IMG/VR virus record: IMGVR_UViG_3300020195_000133
Coordinates: 1 to 28,430 of that record
Length of the DNA stretch: 28,430 nucleotides
Strand: one strand, 5' to 3'
Origin: a virus
The notes under the pieces: model-generated
The model's input: only the letters and a program-made list of their open reading frames with translations
Database searches by the model: none
Told to the model about the DNA's origin: nothing
Program-made: the position numbers and the translations under genes
In this document: piece by piece, positions 20,726 to 28,430 of the stretch
Position numbering within the stretch: the stretch's first letter is position 1
Layout of the letters: each line of letters opens with the position of its first letter

Positions 20726-22861
20726 TTAGGTGGCACCCTTGCTGCGGACACCGGCCAGCGTCTCGGCAAAGTCGCAACCGAAGTCATGCACACCGCGGAA
20801 CAGAATTCCGAGCGTGTTGAAGTCGGCGTCGGTGCTCTCGATCGTTGGCGACTGCTGACCGTTCAAGAAGCTGACCACCACGGCGGCCAACAGCTTCGGA
20901 TCACGCAGCAAGTACCAAGCGGTCGTGCTGTTGCCGGTGAACTCGATGTCGCTCAAGTAGTCGACGACTACTGGGCGATACTTCCCCTTGTAGGTGTTGT
21001 TGTTCGGCACACTTTCGGCCGTGGCAGCGCCACCCGTGTTCACGTTCAAGCTGGTATAGAACCCATCGGCGACCGTTTCCAACTCTGGCGGCACCAGCAG
21101 AATCGATGGCTTGCCAGAAATTCGCTTGCCATCGGCACTCTTCAGCTTGCGGAAGGCCAGCACACCTTGGGCCAGACCCACACCGTTGACGCCCAGGTTG
21201 GTCGTCGCTCCTTCAATCAGGTTCGCCCTGGCTAAGGTGAAGAAGCTGGCGTTGTTCATGAACCGGGTCCAGAACACGGTCGACAACTTGCGCGAGGCAC
21301 CCCGACCCAAGCGGGTCCGGATGTCGTCGAAAGCGCCGAGGTCATCGTTGATGATGTCGGCACGAGTCAGTCCGAGCATCTTGGCATAAGTCTTTGCCTG
21401 GCGCGTGTACGACTCTTCCGAAACCGAACCATGCTTGATCTCGCCGGTTGGTCCCACCTCTTCGTATTCCAGCGAATCGTTCATCCGATAGCTGGTCACG
21501 GCGTGGAAGTTGTTGACGCTCTTGACGGCGGCCACCTCTTTCCACTCCATCGGGTCTTCGGTGAACCCGGCCAGAATCTCTTTGTTGGCCACACTCCCCA
21601 ACACGCCTGGCAGCGAGACGGTGGAAAAACCACCCGCCATCCGCGCGGTCGCAGGTGGGAAGCAGTGTTCCAAAACACTGCGAATGTTCCCGACATTGAT
21701 TCGTTCGCCGGCGACGGCGTGGTAGCCGTTGCTGCAGGCGGTTCGCAGCAACAACTGCTGCAATCCGTAACCGCGCATCTTGTGGCGATCAACCGCCTCC
21801 AATATCTTTGGTTCAAAATGCTTTTCGATATCGGGCAGACCGGCCGACATGCAGATCGCCGCCACGGTGACCGTGTCGTCGACCTTGTGATGCATGGCCG
21901 TTTGGAAGGTGCCGGTCGTCGAGCGCAGGCTACGGAGCAACTGCAGCTCGAACCGATCGATGTCCATCTTTTCGCCGATGGCATTCGAGACGGCATGCTC
22001 GATCTGGTCGATGTAGTTCGGATTATCCTTCATGGCCAAGTGGCCCATCGACTTGATCTTTTCGCAGCGCTCATTATCCCGGCGTTCGGTTTCGGCCAAC
22101 TCGGCAAACGAGTTAGCGGAGCGCGTGGCAGGCTTGGTCTTGACGGCAACCTGCGCATCAAATGCCGCTTGCAGCGTGGCCTTTTGTGCGTCCGAGGCAG
22201 TCTCTGGGTCTACACCGCAGGCGACAAGAAACTTTTCAAACTCATTCATTTCGTTTTCTCCTGCGGCAGCCGCCGCGATGGTGACCTGGTTTCCTGAGTC
22301 TGCACCGTGCGAGACAAAGGCGTAGCCGGTGAGCTTGCTCTTACCGACGATGTAGAGCGGACCGCTGACTGTGCGGACATTGATGACTTCCGTCGCGCCT
22401 GCCTTCAGCAGTCGCGGATTTTGTAACTCGGCTTCGATCGACAACTGCCAAGGGAAGCCGTCCTTCGAACTTTGCACGACCTGATCGCGATGCGGCGTCG
22501 ATGCCGACAGCACACCCTCAATCAGCACCTGCTTGCCGTCGATCTGGACGTTGTCCGCATGCCCCGTGCGCTGGTCGGCCTTGTGATCCAGATTCCCAAT
22601 CACACTCCGGTCCACGCTCATTCCCTTCAGGTCCAGCACGTAGTCGTGCTTGAGCATCGGCTTGGACGTGAGGCGACTGACGGTCTGCCCGCTGTAGGCA
22701 ATCGCTTGAAACTTCGCTGGACCTGGCTGGGACTCGCCCTCCACGGGCGCGGCAGCTTGCAGCGTGACCGGCACGGACTCGAGGGCCATCGTTCTGACAA
22801 CGGTGCTCGCCAATTTTGCTTGCAGCTGCCGAGACTTAGGCTGGCGTGGGGATCGGCTCAT
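20726..22861 (-). CDS. Prohead protease-major capsid fusion protein
   Basis: A 711-aa protein whose start overlaps the portal gene by 26 bases and has GGAG upstream. Residues 1 to about 200 resemble a prohead protease: FQAIAYSGQTVSRLTSKPML, GNLDHKADQRTGHADNVQ (candidate His93 or His101) and FPWQLSIEAEL (candidate Ser141). About 205-290 is helical and charged, like a scaffold (MNEFEKFLVACGVDPETASD). The rest is capsid-like: DAFDDIRTRLGRGASRKLST-type helices, LSTVFWTRFMNNASFFT, and PSILLVPPELETVADGFYTS with YRPVVVDYLSDIEFTG. Self-cleaving fusions of this kind are known in lambda- and Mu-like prophages. The chain would be cut to free the shell protein. The catalytic residues named are candidates only. 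Confidence 0.85.
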   Translation of the reverse strand: MSRSPRQPKSRQLQAKLASTVVRTMALESVPVTLQAAAPVEGESQPGPAKFQAIAYSGQTVSRLTSKPMLKHDYVLDLKGMSVDRSVIGNLDHKADQRTGHADNVQIDGKQVLIEGVLSASTPHRDQVVQSSKDGFPWQLSIEAELQNPRLLKAGATEVINVRTVSGPLYIVGKSKLTGYAFVSHGADSGNQVTIAAAAAGENEMNEFEKFLVACGVDPETASDAQKATLQAAFDAQVAVKTKPATRSANSFAELAETERRDNERCEKIKSMGHLAMKDNPNYIDQIEHAVSNAIGEKMDIDRFELQLLRSLRSTTGTFQTAMHHKVDDTVTVAAICMSAGLPDIEKHFEPKILEAVDRHKMRGYGLQQLLLRTACSNGYHAVAGERINVGNIRSVLEHCFPPATARMAGGFSTVSLPGVLGSVANKEILAGFTEDPMEWKEVAAVKSVNNFHAVTSYRMNDSLEYEEVGPTGEIKHGSVSEESYTRQAKTYAKMLGLTRADIINDDLGAFDDIRTRLGRGASRKLSTVFWTRFMNNASFFTLARANLIEGATTNLGVNGVGLAQGVLAFRKLKSADGKRISGKPSILLVPPELETVADGFYTSLNVNTGGAATAESVPNNNTYKGKYRPVVVDYLSDIEFTGNSTTAWYLLRDPKLLAAVVVSFLNGQQSPTIESTDADFNTLGILFRGVHDFGCDFAETLAGVRSKGAT

Positions 22862-24404
22862 CGGCCTGAACTCCTGGCGCGTTGGGTGCAGTTGAATTGG
22901 TGGGGGCCGTCGCGAGTCCGAGGATCTGCGCCACGAACGGCAGCGTGGCTTGTGGGCAGTTCTTCAGCACCAGAATCTGCCGGGCTTTGTCGATGTTTTC
23001 TTGCGTCGCTTCGCCGAAGAAGTCCTCCGCCATCACGGACAGCTCGTCTTCAAAATCCTTGCCGGCGTCGGAATAAACCTGCCGCAGCGAAGTGGAACCG
23101 TTCTTGAGCTTGGTGTCGGTGGCATTGCTTTCAGCCACGGCGTCAATCACCGGGTGCAACGGCCAATCCCACTGATGGGCTGGCGGAATGTCGCGGCGGT
23201 CGGCCACGATCGTCCACTCGGCAAACCAGGCGGCAAAGATTCGATCCAACGTTGTCTCGTTGCAATCGCAACGCTCTACGTCGAGTTCGGCCCGGTAGCA
23301 AAGTGTGTCCAGCTTGCCGCTGGCAAAACTGTAAGTGCTGCTGTCACAAGCGGCGGCGTTGAACGGCATCGAAATCGGCCGGGCCTGCTCGCTGATCAAG
23401 GAGCGATGAAAATCGTTGTATTGGGCGTTGGGGTGCTCACCCTTCATCTGCTTGGCGTCCCAACCCATCGGGGCCACCATCAGCATTCGCTTGGTGAATT
23501 GAATGCTGCTGAACGGATCCACGGGGTCCGGCTCGGAGTCGCTTCCGGAGGGCAACGTGCTCGTCAACATGGCCGCGATATCGGCGGCGGTTTCGGCCGC
23601 GGCAACAGTCGCTTCACAATGTCGCCGGCGCGAGGCTCCCAGGTTCAGCGTTGGCGTCATGTCTGGAATGCCACGGTGGGCACCAGGCCGCTTTAACTTG
23701 AACCAATGAATCACCTGCGAAGCAGGCACCGTTATCGCCTCCTGGGCAACGCTGATGGCATTACTACCCGGATGTTCCAGCAGGATGTCGTAGGCGAGAA
23801 CGTTGTTGAATTCGTCGAACCAGATGCCGTCGACCCGTCCCCGATCGGCGACTTCACCCCAGGGGGTCTGGCACTGCTCCGTCTCGATCGGCGTCACATC
23901 GAGCTGCACACGGTTTTTTGCGCGGGGATTGGTCTGCAAGATTGCAAACGTCTCGCCGTCCTGCACTCGCGCGTGGCACATCGCCCACAGCTTGCGACGC
24001 AGTCCGATGTCCAGCGTCCATTGATAGAACTCACGTTCCACCAATTGGTTGAATTCTCGATTCTGCGTCAGCATCCGCAGCGTCGGTCCCTTGCCGACGA
24101 TCATGTTGGTGTGCGTCGCCAAAATGCCGGCGTAGTAACCGTTGCTCCCTTGTTCGTAGCGCGAACGCTTGACCAGCGTCTGCCGCACCTGGCGATTGTT
24201 CGCCGAGTCGGCGTCGTTGCTGTCGGCAAACGACCAATGGGAATCGTGATCATTTCCCGATCGGGCGGCGTCGTACGACAGGTTGGAAACCCGTCGATTC
24301 GCGGTCATCGGCGCAAAGTAAGCGCTGATCGCTGGCCGCGGCTGCTGAGGTTCAGCGCGGCGTGCGACAATCGTGTCACCGGTTAATGGGTGGATTCGAG
24401 GCAC
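22836..24404 (-). CDS. Phage portal protein (lambda gpB family)
   Basis: A 522-aa protein with a GTG start that shares one base with the preceding stop (TAGTG). Family blocks seen: YDAARSGNDHDSHWSFADSN (N-terminal part), ANNRQVRQTLVKRSRYEQGS, NGYYAGILATHTNMIVGKGP, GETFAILQTNP, VIHWFKLKRPGAHRGIPDMT, and FNAAACDSSTYSFASGKLDT with LDRIFAAWFAEW. These match the lambda-type portal (PF05136). The protein forms the ring at the capsid vertex through which DNA enters and leaves. The position between the gpW-like gene and the capsid fusion fits. An acidic, Pro-rich tail ends the protein. Confidence 0.92.
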   Translation of the reverse strand: MPRIHPLTGDTIVARRAEPQQPRPAISAYFAPMTANRRVSNLSYDAARSGNDHDSHWSFADSNDADSANNRQVRQTLVKRSRYEQGSNGYYAGILATHTNMIVGKGPTLRMLTQNREFNQLVEREFYQWTLDIGLRRKLWAMCHARVQDGETFAILQTNPRAKNRVQLDVTPIETEQCQTPWGEVADRGRVDGIWFDEFNNVLAYDILLEHPGSNAISVAQEAITVPASQVIHWFKLKRPGAHRGIPDMTPTLNLGASRRRHCEATVAAAETAADIAAMLTSTLPSGSDSEPDPVDPFSSIQFTKRMLMVAPMGWDAKQMKGEHPNAQYNDFHRSLISEQARPISMPFNAAACDSSTYSFASGKLDTLCYRAELDVERCDCNETTLDRIFAAWFAEWTIVADRRDIPPAHQWDWPLHPVIDAVAESNATDTKLKNGSTSLRQVYSDAGKDFEDELSVMAEDFFGEATQENIDKARQILVLKNCPQATLPFVAQILGLATAPTNSTAPNAPGVQADEPIPTPA

Positions 24405-24604
24405 TAGCGATAGACAGGGGTGATTTGGCGAAAGCGAAGCCCAAGCCCTGGCTGAATGGCTGCCTGCGTGGCGGCCTGATGATTAGCGGCGGCGATTTGA
24501 TCGGCGACCGGATGTTGTTCAACGCTTTGATTGCCAACCTGGACCTTCTTGGGTCCGGTGGCATTGCGCGCAATCGCGTCGTTGATATCGTTCGTGCTAG
24601 ACAT
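24404..24604 (-). CDS. Head-tail joining protein (gpW-like)
   Basis: I chose the ATG at 24604 (MSSTNDINDAIARNATGPKK), giving 66 residues; a longer reading to 24766 would overlap the zinc-finger gene. The pattern NATGPKKVQVGNQSVEQHPV, a helix AADQIAAANHQAAT-like stretch, then GLRFRQITPVYR is that of small gpW-type proteins placed before lambda-type portals. Lambda gpW has 68 residues, so the length agrees. The protein would plug the portal after packaging. Its stop is coupled with the portal start. Confidence 0.75.
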   Translation of the reverse strand: MSSTNDINDAIARNATGPKKVQVGNQSVEQHPVADQIAAANHQAATQAAIQPGLGLRFRQITPVYR

Positions 24605-24704
24605 AGCTGACCTGTGTTTCTTGTCGCGAGTACGCGATTCAACGCAAGCCAGCCTTGGCGAGAGGTATGGATTCAGAATACCAAGTCGATGTAAGCGCGC
24701 TCCA
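24605..24704. other. Gap of 100 bases before the gpW-like gene
   Basis: The only gap in the packaging block that is neither repeat nor overlap. No hairpin or clear promoter is seen. The distance would allow a promoter for the portal and capsid genes, and the upstream zinc-finger gene could act on such a site; this is speculation. Confidence 0.3.
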
Positions 24705-24992
24705 TCAATCGTTTCCAGATCTGGAATCTTTTTCCCAGGAGTCCGCCGGGCTGCCATTCGCTTCACTATCGACTTCGCGAATGATCGACCGATGCTCCTG
24801 CCTAGTCAGATAGCGGGCCTCGCAGTTCGGATTGCGGCACTTTTCATAGCGCAGGATGCGTGAACTGCTCGAACTGGTTCGATAAGCCAGCAGCGGCCAG
24901 CGACATTTGGGACAGCTCGGCCCCTGCGCGCCGAGCCGGTGCGCTCGGGCCTGATAATCTTGTGGAGTTGGTCGATCGCCTGGAGGGATCAT
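24705..24992 (-). CDS. Ogr/Delta-like zinc-finger transcription activator
   Basis: A 95-aa protein whose start overlaps the terminase stop (ATGA). The four Cys are spaced C27-x2-C30-x21-C52-x4-C57, nearly the same as the C-x2-C-x22-C-x4-C finger of P2 Ogr and P4 Delta (Pfam PF04606). The context also fits: SCPKC, an RTS stretch, then RYEKCRNPNCEARYLTRQE, close to the 'CQNVNC-ATF-T-ES' part of Ogr as I recall it. Ogr proteins switch on late genes by contacting host RNA polymerase. Here the gene sits inside the packaging genes rather than at the edge of the phage. It could instead be another small zinc-ribbon protein. Confidence 0.65.
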   Translation of the reverse strand: MIPPGDRPTPQDYQARAHRLGAQGPSCPKCRWPLLAYRTSSSSSRILRYEKCRNPNCEARYLTRQEHRSIIREVDSEANGSPADSWEKDSRSGND

Positions 24993-27106
24993 CGACGCCT
25001 CTTATTTTCTGCGGCCGCCAGTAAATCCGCTGCGGTCGGTCGGGCAGCCGGCTTGGTCACCACCGGTGTGGCCAGCAATGACAGAATGAAATGCGCCGCA
25101 CAGGTCGATGCGTAGCCGGCATCCAGTTTGTGATTATTGCGGTGCATCCGTTCCCAGGTGATCACGCGACCACGCAAGGGACAGAACTTTTCGACCTGTT
25201 TTTCCGCCATCAACTGCGAGATGTATTCGGCGTGCTCGTTAGGATCACCGACGTCGTACAAACAAATCGCCCCCGGTTGTTTGTCGGGGAGCATCAATCC
25301 TTGATGCAACTTTGACTTCCAATGGTCACTGTTCATGTGTACCAGCCGCACGCCTGGCAACTTCTTGCCATTACGTTTGACAGTGCTGATATGAAACTCA
25401 TCGCCGACAAACAGGATGTCGCGGCTCCGTTGTTTCGGTGAGACGTAGCGGCCAATCTTCTGTCCCTCGCCATAACCTTTGGACGGTCGATACAACTCCG
25501 CTCCGGTGGGCAAGTCCTTGTTGGCCACCGCGCAAAAGGCGTAAATCGCGTCAGTATGCTCGTGCCAACCACTGTCGATCCAGACCTGCCGCGGTCCCAT
25601 CGTGCCCCCACCTTCGACCGCCCAGCCCCTGTCAAAATAGGCTTTCAGTTTTAGTAGTGCCTCGATCAGCGCCTTGCGAATCCCCAGCCGATCCGATTCC
25701 ACCACTTGCTCGCCATACTCAATCACACAAAGCGACTCTCCATCGGCACCGATCGCTTTAGCATCCCAATTCAGTTCCCGTTTGCCGGTGTCGATGCCAA
25801 TGGCAATTCCCAGACAGCCTACCGGTACGATGCCTCGTTTCATTCCGCTGCCGCGCTTGGCCAGCGTTTCGGGATCCAGCGGCGTCAGCTCGACGTCGGG
25901 CGATTCGTACGGGCGGACCCACACGAACTGCGTCATTTTCTTTTCGGCGTTCTCGCGGTCCTTTTCCCGCTTGGATTTCCACTCTTCGGCACCAAGGTCG
26001 GCCGCCGTCACAAACGGATTGTCGATGGGATTCCAACGGAACCCGAGCGTCTGCGTCTCCGGCGCGTCTCCCGTGATCACACCCTGCTTATCGATCTGTT
26101 GGCCCTGGTGAACCAGCACTGCCGTCTTGGCCGCGGCGATGCGCTGATCTTCGTCCCACGGTTCAGCACAAGAGGGGCATACAATCACCGCCAGTGACGC
26201 AGCCTCCTCTTCCGACTTCGCGTTCTCCCAACCAACTAGCTGCTCCCGTTCCGGTAGCACGTACTCACCGCAGTGCGGGCACTTTCGCACAATCTTGCTA
26301 GCGGTGCCTCCTTCATACTCGCGCCAGATCCGCCCTTCCGGCGTGCTGACTGTGCACTCCAAATAAATCCGTTTGCCGGTTCTACCAAAGGCCCTCGTTC
26401 GGGCTTCGATTTGTTCGATCTTGTCGGCTTCGCGGCTGCTTTCGCCGGCCACATCCATACCATCCGTTTCGGTGATCGCCACCACGCGGGTAGTAAAAGC
26501 AGAACGCTTTTTGTCATCGCCACCCGCCGTCATGAATCGCAACGTCGCGCCGTTGCGAAACTCGATCGACCGCTTCACCTGCCCCCCCTTGCTCCCTTCC
26601 CCCTTGATCGGCAAGAGATCGCGATAGCGCGAGGCCTCAATCACCGGTCGAAAATCGGCCTGCCATTTGTCGTTGGCAATTTCCAGGCTCGGCAAGCCGA
26701 TGACCACCGTCTCACCGATTTCAAACAGGTGGTACATGACTGGCAAGACGTAGCACATCAGCGTCTTACCGTTTTGCGTCGGACCCGTCGCAGCAAAACG
26801 GGACCAATTTCCCGAATCGATCGCATCGAACCACAGCTTAGAAATCGGGTGCCGATGGTGCCGGTACGGTTCACCAGCAAAGGGACCATTGGGAATAATG
26901 ATCTCTTCTTCGACCCACTGCGCTATCGGCCGCATGATCGGTGCCCGCGCTTGCGACAGGCACCACCGCAGCTCACGCGCTAGCGCCGTCGTCGGCAGTT
27001 CCCGAACCGCCTGACTTTGCGCTGCCTGGTTGTACGCCGTCGGCAGGCTGCTCAGCGCTGCCAAACCCGTCCCCATTGCTAGGTTCTTGATCGTCTCGAA
27101 GCTCAT
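24989..27106 (-). CDS. terL: Terminase large subunit (GpA family)
   Basis: A 705-aa packaging motor. Seen: Walker A GPTQNGKT (residues 108-115), Walker B VVAITETD (208-215), a zinc ribbon CPHC...CPSC in the middle, and nuclease blocks with acidic residues: IGIDTGKRELNWDAKAIG, VWIDSGWHEHTDAIYAFC and HKLDAGYASTCAAHF. Order and length fit the lambda GpA / phage T1-like group (PF05876). It cuts and pumps DNA into the prohead with the small subunit. The stated start gives a 134-base overlap with the small subunit gene, so the true start may be later (ATG at residue 11 or 58). Confidence 0.93.
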   Translation of the reverse strand: MSFETIKNLAMGTGLAALSSLPTAYNQAAQSQAVRELPTTALARELRWCLSQARAPIMRPIAQWVEEEIIIPNGPFAGEPYRHHRHPISKLWFDAIDSGNWSRFAATGPTQNGKTLMCYVLPVMYHLFEIGETVVIGLPSLEIANDKWQADFRPVIEASRYRDLLPIKGEGSKGGQVKRSIEFRNGATLRFMTAGGDDKKRSAFTTRVVAITETDGMDVAGESSREADKIEQIEARTRAFGRTGKRIYLECTVSTPEGRIWREYEGGTASKIVRKCPHCGEYVLPEREQLVGWENAKSEEEAASLAVIVCPSCAEPWDEDQRIAAAKTAVLVHQGQQIDKQGVITGDAPETQTLGFRWNPIDNPFVTAADLGAEEWKSKREKDRENAEKKMTQFVWVRPYESPDVELTPLDPETLAKRGSGMKRGIVPVGCLGIAIGIDTGKRELNWDAKAIGADGESLCVIEYGEQVVESDRLGIRKALIEALLKLKAYFDRGWAVEGGGTMGPRQVWIDSGWHEHTDAIYAFCAVANKDLPTGAELYRPSKGYGEGQKIGRYVSPKQRSRDILFVGDEFHISTVKRNGKKLPGVRLVHMNSDHWKSKLHQGLMLPDKQPGAICLYDVGDPNEHAEYISQLMAEKQVEKFCPLRGRVITWERMHRNNHKLDAGYASTCAAHFILSLLATPVVTKPAARPTAADLLAAAENKRRR

Positions 27107-27626
27107 GTTTTAGAAGGTCCTCGCACTCATCGAGTGCCGCGTTGAGCATGATCGTGGCTTCGTTGCCACAGCGTTTGCCGAGTCGTTCTCCCAGCCGCCG
27201 CAGGATCGAACCCCAGCGGCCAAACAGGCTGCGTGTTTTGGTCGTGTCGATTAGCACTTCCTTCATCAGTGCCACCTTCAGCTCCGCCTCCTCAGCCTTG
27301 GCTGCTCGCAGGCGTTCGAGTTGCGGGCTATCGCTGCTCATCCCAAGCAGCAGTTCTTCTTCGCTCAGCTTGGCGCGGCGGCTCCCTGGTCCTTCCGTGC
27401 GCAACCACTGCGCAATCAGATCCAGCGGATACTGACTCGGTTTGCCAGGCATCCCCTGCTTGGCCCAGTTCTTGATCGTGTCGAGACTGACGCCAAAAAA
27501 ATCAGCCACCTCCTTCTGGCTCTGCGCTAAAAACCGCGTCCGAAATCCCAACTGCTCATCGACCGCGGGCGGTCGATCGAGGATCGGCTTGGTGGTTTCG
27601 ATGGTCTGCTGTATTTTGGCGTCCAT
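26973..27626 (-). CDS. terS: Terminase small subunit (Nu1-like)
   Basis: A 217-aa protein. A winged helix-turn-helix is visible at about residues 34-75: AQSQKEVADFFGVSLDTIKN, WAKQGMPGKPSQYPL, IAQWLR. A long helical middle (QLERLRAAKAEEAELKVALM) is followed by a Gly/Asp/Ser-rich, likely disordered end. The front binds the packaging site in lambda Nu1; the same role is inferred. The coding part for the disordered tail overlaps the start of the large subunit by 134 bases, which is longer than usual for phage terminases. Confidence 0.85.
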   Translation of the reverse strand: MDAKIQQTIETTKPILDRPPAVDEQLGFRTRFLAQSQKEVADFFGVSLDTIKNWAKQGMPGKPSQYPLDLIAQWLRTEGPGSRRAKLSEEELLLGMSSDSPQLERLRAAKAEEAELKVALMKEVLIDTTKTRSLFGRWGSILRRLGERLGKRCGNEATIMLNAALDECEDLLKHELRDDQEPSNGDGFGSAEQPADGVQPGSAKSGGSGTADDGASA

Positions 27627-27630
27627 TAAA

Positions 27631-27644
27631 ATTCCGCGCGGAAT
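27631..27644. repeat. Palindrome ATTCCGCGCGGAAT (copy 3)
   Basis: A perfect 14-base palindrome in the 40-base gap between the small terminase start and the ParB-like stop, followed by a partial repeat TTCCGCGG. It sits where packaging-site or promoter sequences could lie. Other copies are at 7507 and 15878. Confidence 0.6.
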
Positions 27645-27666
27645 TCCGCGGCTCTCAGGTCGCCGA

Positions 27667-28281
27667 CTACAGTTTCAACAGGCGGCACGTGTAGCCCTCT
27701 TGGGTCATCAGTTCGTAGACCCGCTGTTGTTCTTCCTCGTCGACGCATTCCACGGCGACCTGGTACATCCCGGCAACTGTCGTTTCAGCCGCCTGCTCTT
27801 CTTCGGCAATGTCGTCGTCGGCCGGGTCTGCAGAGTCTTCCGCCGTTTCGCCGGCGAGCTTATCCAGCTCCTTGTACAACCCAGCATCCGCAGCCAGGTC
27901 CGCCAGCAACGTTTGAATCGACTCGTTCCCTACGTCAAGATCCCGCAACAGCGCGTCGAGTTTCAGCGCGTCGGCGTCCGCCATCGCGGCAATTGGATCG
28001 TAGGTCGCGAGGATCTTGTCTGCCTCGGCCTCGTTGACGTCGAGCACGAGGACCGGCCAGATGGCCCCCGGATCGGTGACGGCGCGCATGTGCCCATCGA
28101 TGAGCATCAGCCCGTCCGGCGTCTCTCGCGCCAGCACAGCCCCGGCGATTCCAACCTCCGCCAGAATCCCCTTCAGCGCATCCTGCTGCTGCTTGGAATG
28201 CGTCCGCCAGTTCTTGGGATTCGGAATCAACTCCGACGCCGGTACCCGCCGCAATTCCTTGATTCTGTCGCGGATTTTCAT
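27667..28281 (-). CDS. ParB/Srx-like nuclease-domain protein
   Basis: A 204-aa protein. Residues 1 to about 110 form a ParB-like domain: RVPASELIPNPKNWRTHSKQ, LAEVGIAGAVLARETPDGLM, LIDGHMRAV (the GHMR box), WPVLVLDVNEAEADKILATY. An acidic linker follows (DPADDDIAEEEQAAET) and a C-terminal beta-rich part (YQVAVECVDEEEQQRVYELM). Phage members often lie beside packaging or DNA-modification genes. The second half of the typical ParB (HTH) is missing, so chromosome segregation is unlikely. Its start overlaps the stop of the preceding gene. Confidence 0.82.
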   Translation of the reverse strand: MKIRDRIKELRRVPASELIPNPKNWRTHSKQQQDALKGILAEVGIAGAVLARETPDGLMLIDGHMRAVTDPGAIWPVLVLDVNEAEADKILATYDPIAAMADADALKLDALLRDLDVGNESIQTLLADLAADAGLYKELDKLAGETAEDSADPADDDIAEEEQAAETTVAGMYQVAVECVDEEEQQRVYELMTQEGYTCRLLKL

Positions 28282-28430
28282 AGTTCGTCACAGGTAGTAG
28301 TAAGTCCAGTTTGCATCGCTTGCGCGCAAAAGTCCCTGGCGACGGATAGGGAAGCCCGCACGTCCAACCCCCTGGAAGTACCTTCCATTTTGCCCAGCTT
28401 GACTCGCGTCGCCCGTCGCGTCGCTGCTCG
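28278..28430 (-). CDS. 3' end of an unidentified gene (partial)
   Basis: The minus-strand frame is open from the window edge to a TGA that overlaps the ParB-like start (TATGA). The last 50 residues include TRVKLGKMEGTSRGLDVRAS and LSVARDFCAQAMQTGL. The fragment is basic at the front and has two Cys. The tight overlap supports a real, coupled gene. The fragment is too short for a family call; a DNA-related helper of the ParB-like protein is a guess. Confidence 0.5.
   Translation of the reverse strand, partial: RAATRRATRVKLGKMEGTSRGLDVRASLSVARDFCAQAMQTGLTTTCDEL

Noticed and set aside
19442-21235. 597-aa open frame on the plus strand across the decoration and capsid genes
   Set aside because: It crosses two well-supported minus-strand genes and their repeat-filled gap, and its composition is typical of shadow frames (many Arg, His, Gln).
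27667-28281. ParB-like protein as a plasmid or chromosome partition factor
   Set aside because: Only the N-terminal nuclease-like domain is present, no ParA gene is next to it, and it is coupled to packaging genes.
1-28430. Attachment sites, integrase, tRNA or lysis genes
   Set aside because: I looked for recombinase motifs, tRNA-like folds, endolysin and holin features and paired end repeats and found none that could be defended, so prophage limits cannot be placed.

Overview
The window is most simply read as a resident tailed-phage genome segment (prophage or prophage-derived) in a GC-rich bacterium, probably a planctomycete of the Pirellula type. The host assignment is inference. It rests on small Cys-rich secreted proteins, on short palindromic repeat families in almost every intergenic gap (GCCGGTACTCCGGC / GGTCGGAGTACCGACC, a CACTGCTGG/CCAGCAGTG hairpin, a TTCCCGCGCAGGCGGGAA repeat), and on the style of the structural proteins. 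No integrase, attachment site, lysis gene, tRNA or rRNA is seen, and both ends cut through genes, so the element continues beyond the window.

Right to left on the minus strand (28430 down to 7542) runs a virion operon in classical order. It holds the tail of an unidentified gene, a ParB-like nuclease-domain protein, small and large terminase (GpA type), an Ogr/Delta-like zinc-finger protein, a gpW-like joining protein, a lambda-type portal, a protease-capsid fusion, a small acidic protein and a DUF2190-like decoration protein followed by a hairpin. Then come a methyltransferase-glycosyltransferase fusion, three head-tail/neck proteins, a tail tube protein, two tandem paralogues sharing a nearly identical core, a tail assembly chaperone with an apparent -1 frameshift extension, a tape measure protein and a conserved-looking tail-side protein. 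The operon closes with three Cys-rich proteins, the largest being a 700-residue chain of six Cys-rich modules. A non-contractile, long-tailed (siphovirus-like) particle with a lambda-like head is the best fit.

Left to right on the plus strand (1 to 7507) lies an accessory or early module: small coupled hypothetical genes, a HerA/FtsK-like ATPase with two C-terminal winged-helix-like repeats, a DUF5131 (phage Gp37/Gp68) protein with extra Cys clusters, a secreted Cys-rich peptide, a large secreted protein, and a DUF1643 protein. The two transcription units converge at 7508-7541, where two overlapping perfect palindromes sit.

The most unusual points are the Cys-rich modular virion protein, the enzyme fusion in the head-tail gene block, the zinc finger with near-exact Ogr spacing inside the packaging genes, the shared 57-residue core of the tandem paralogues, and the invasion of virion intergenic gaps by host-type palindromic repeats, some of which supply stop codons or directly abut start codons.
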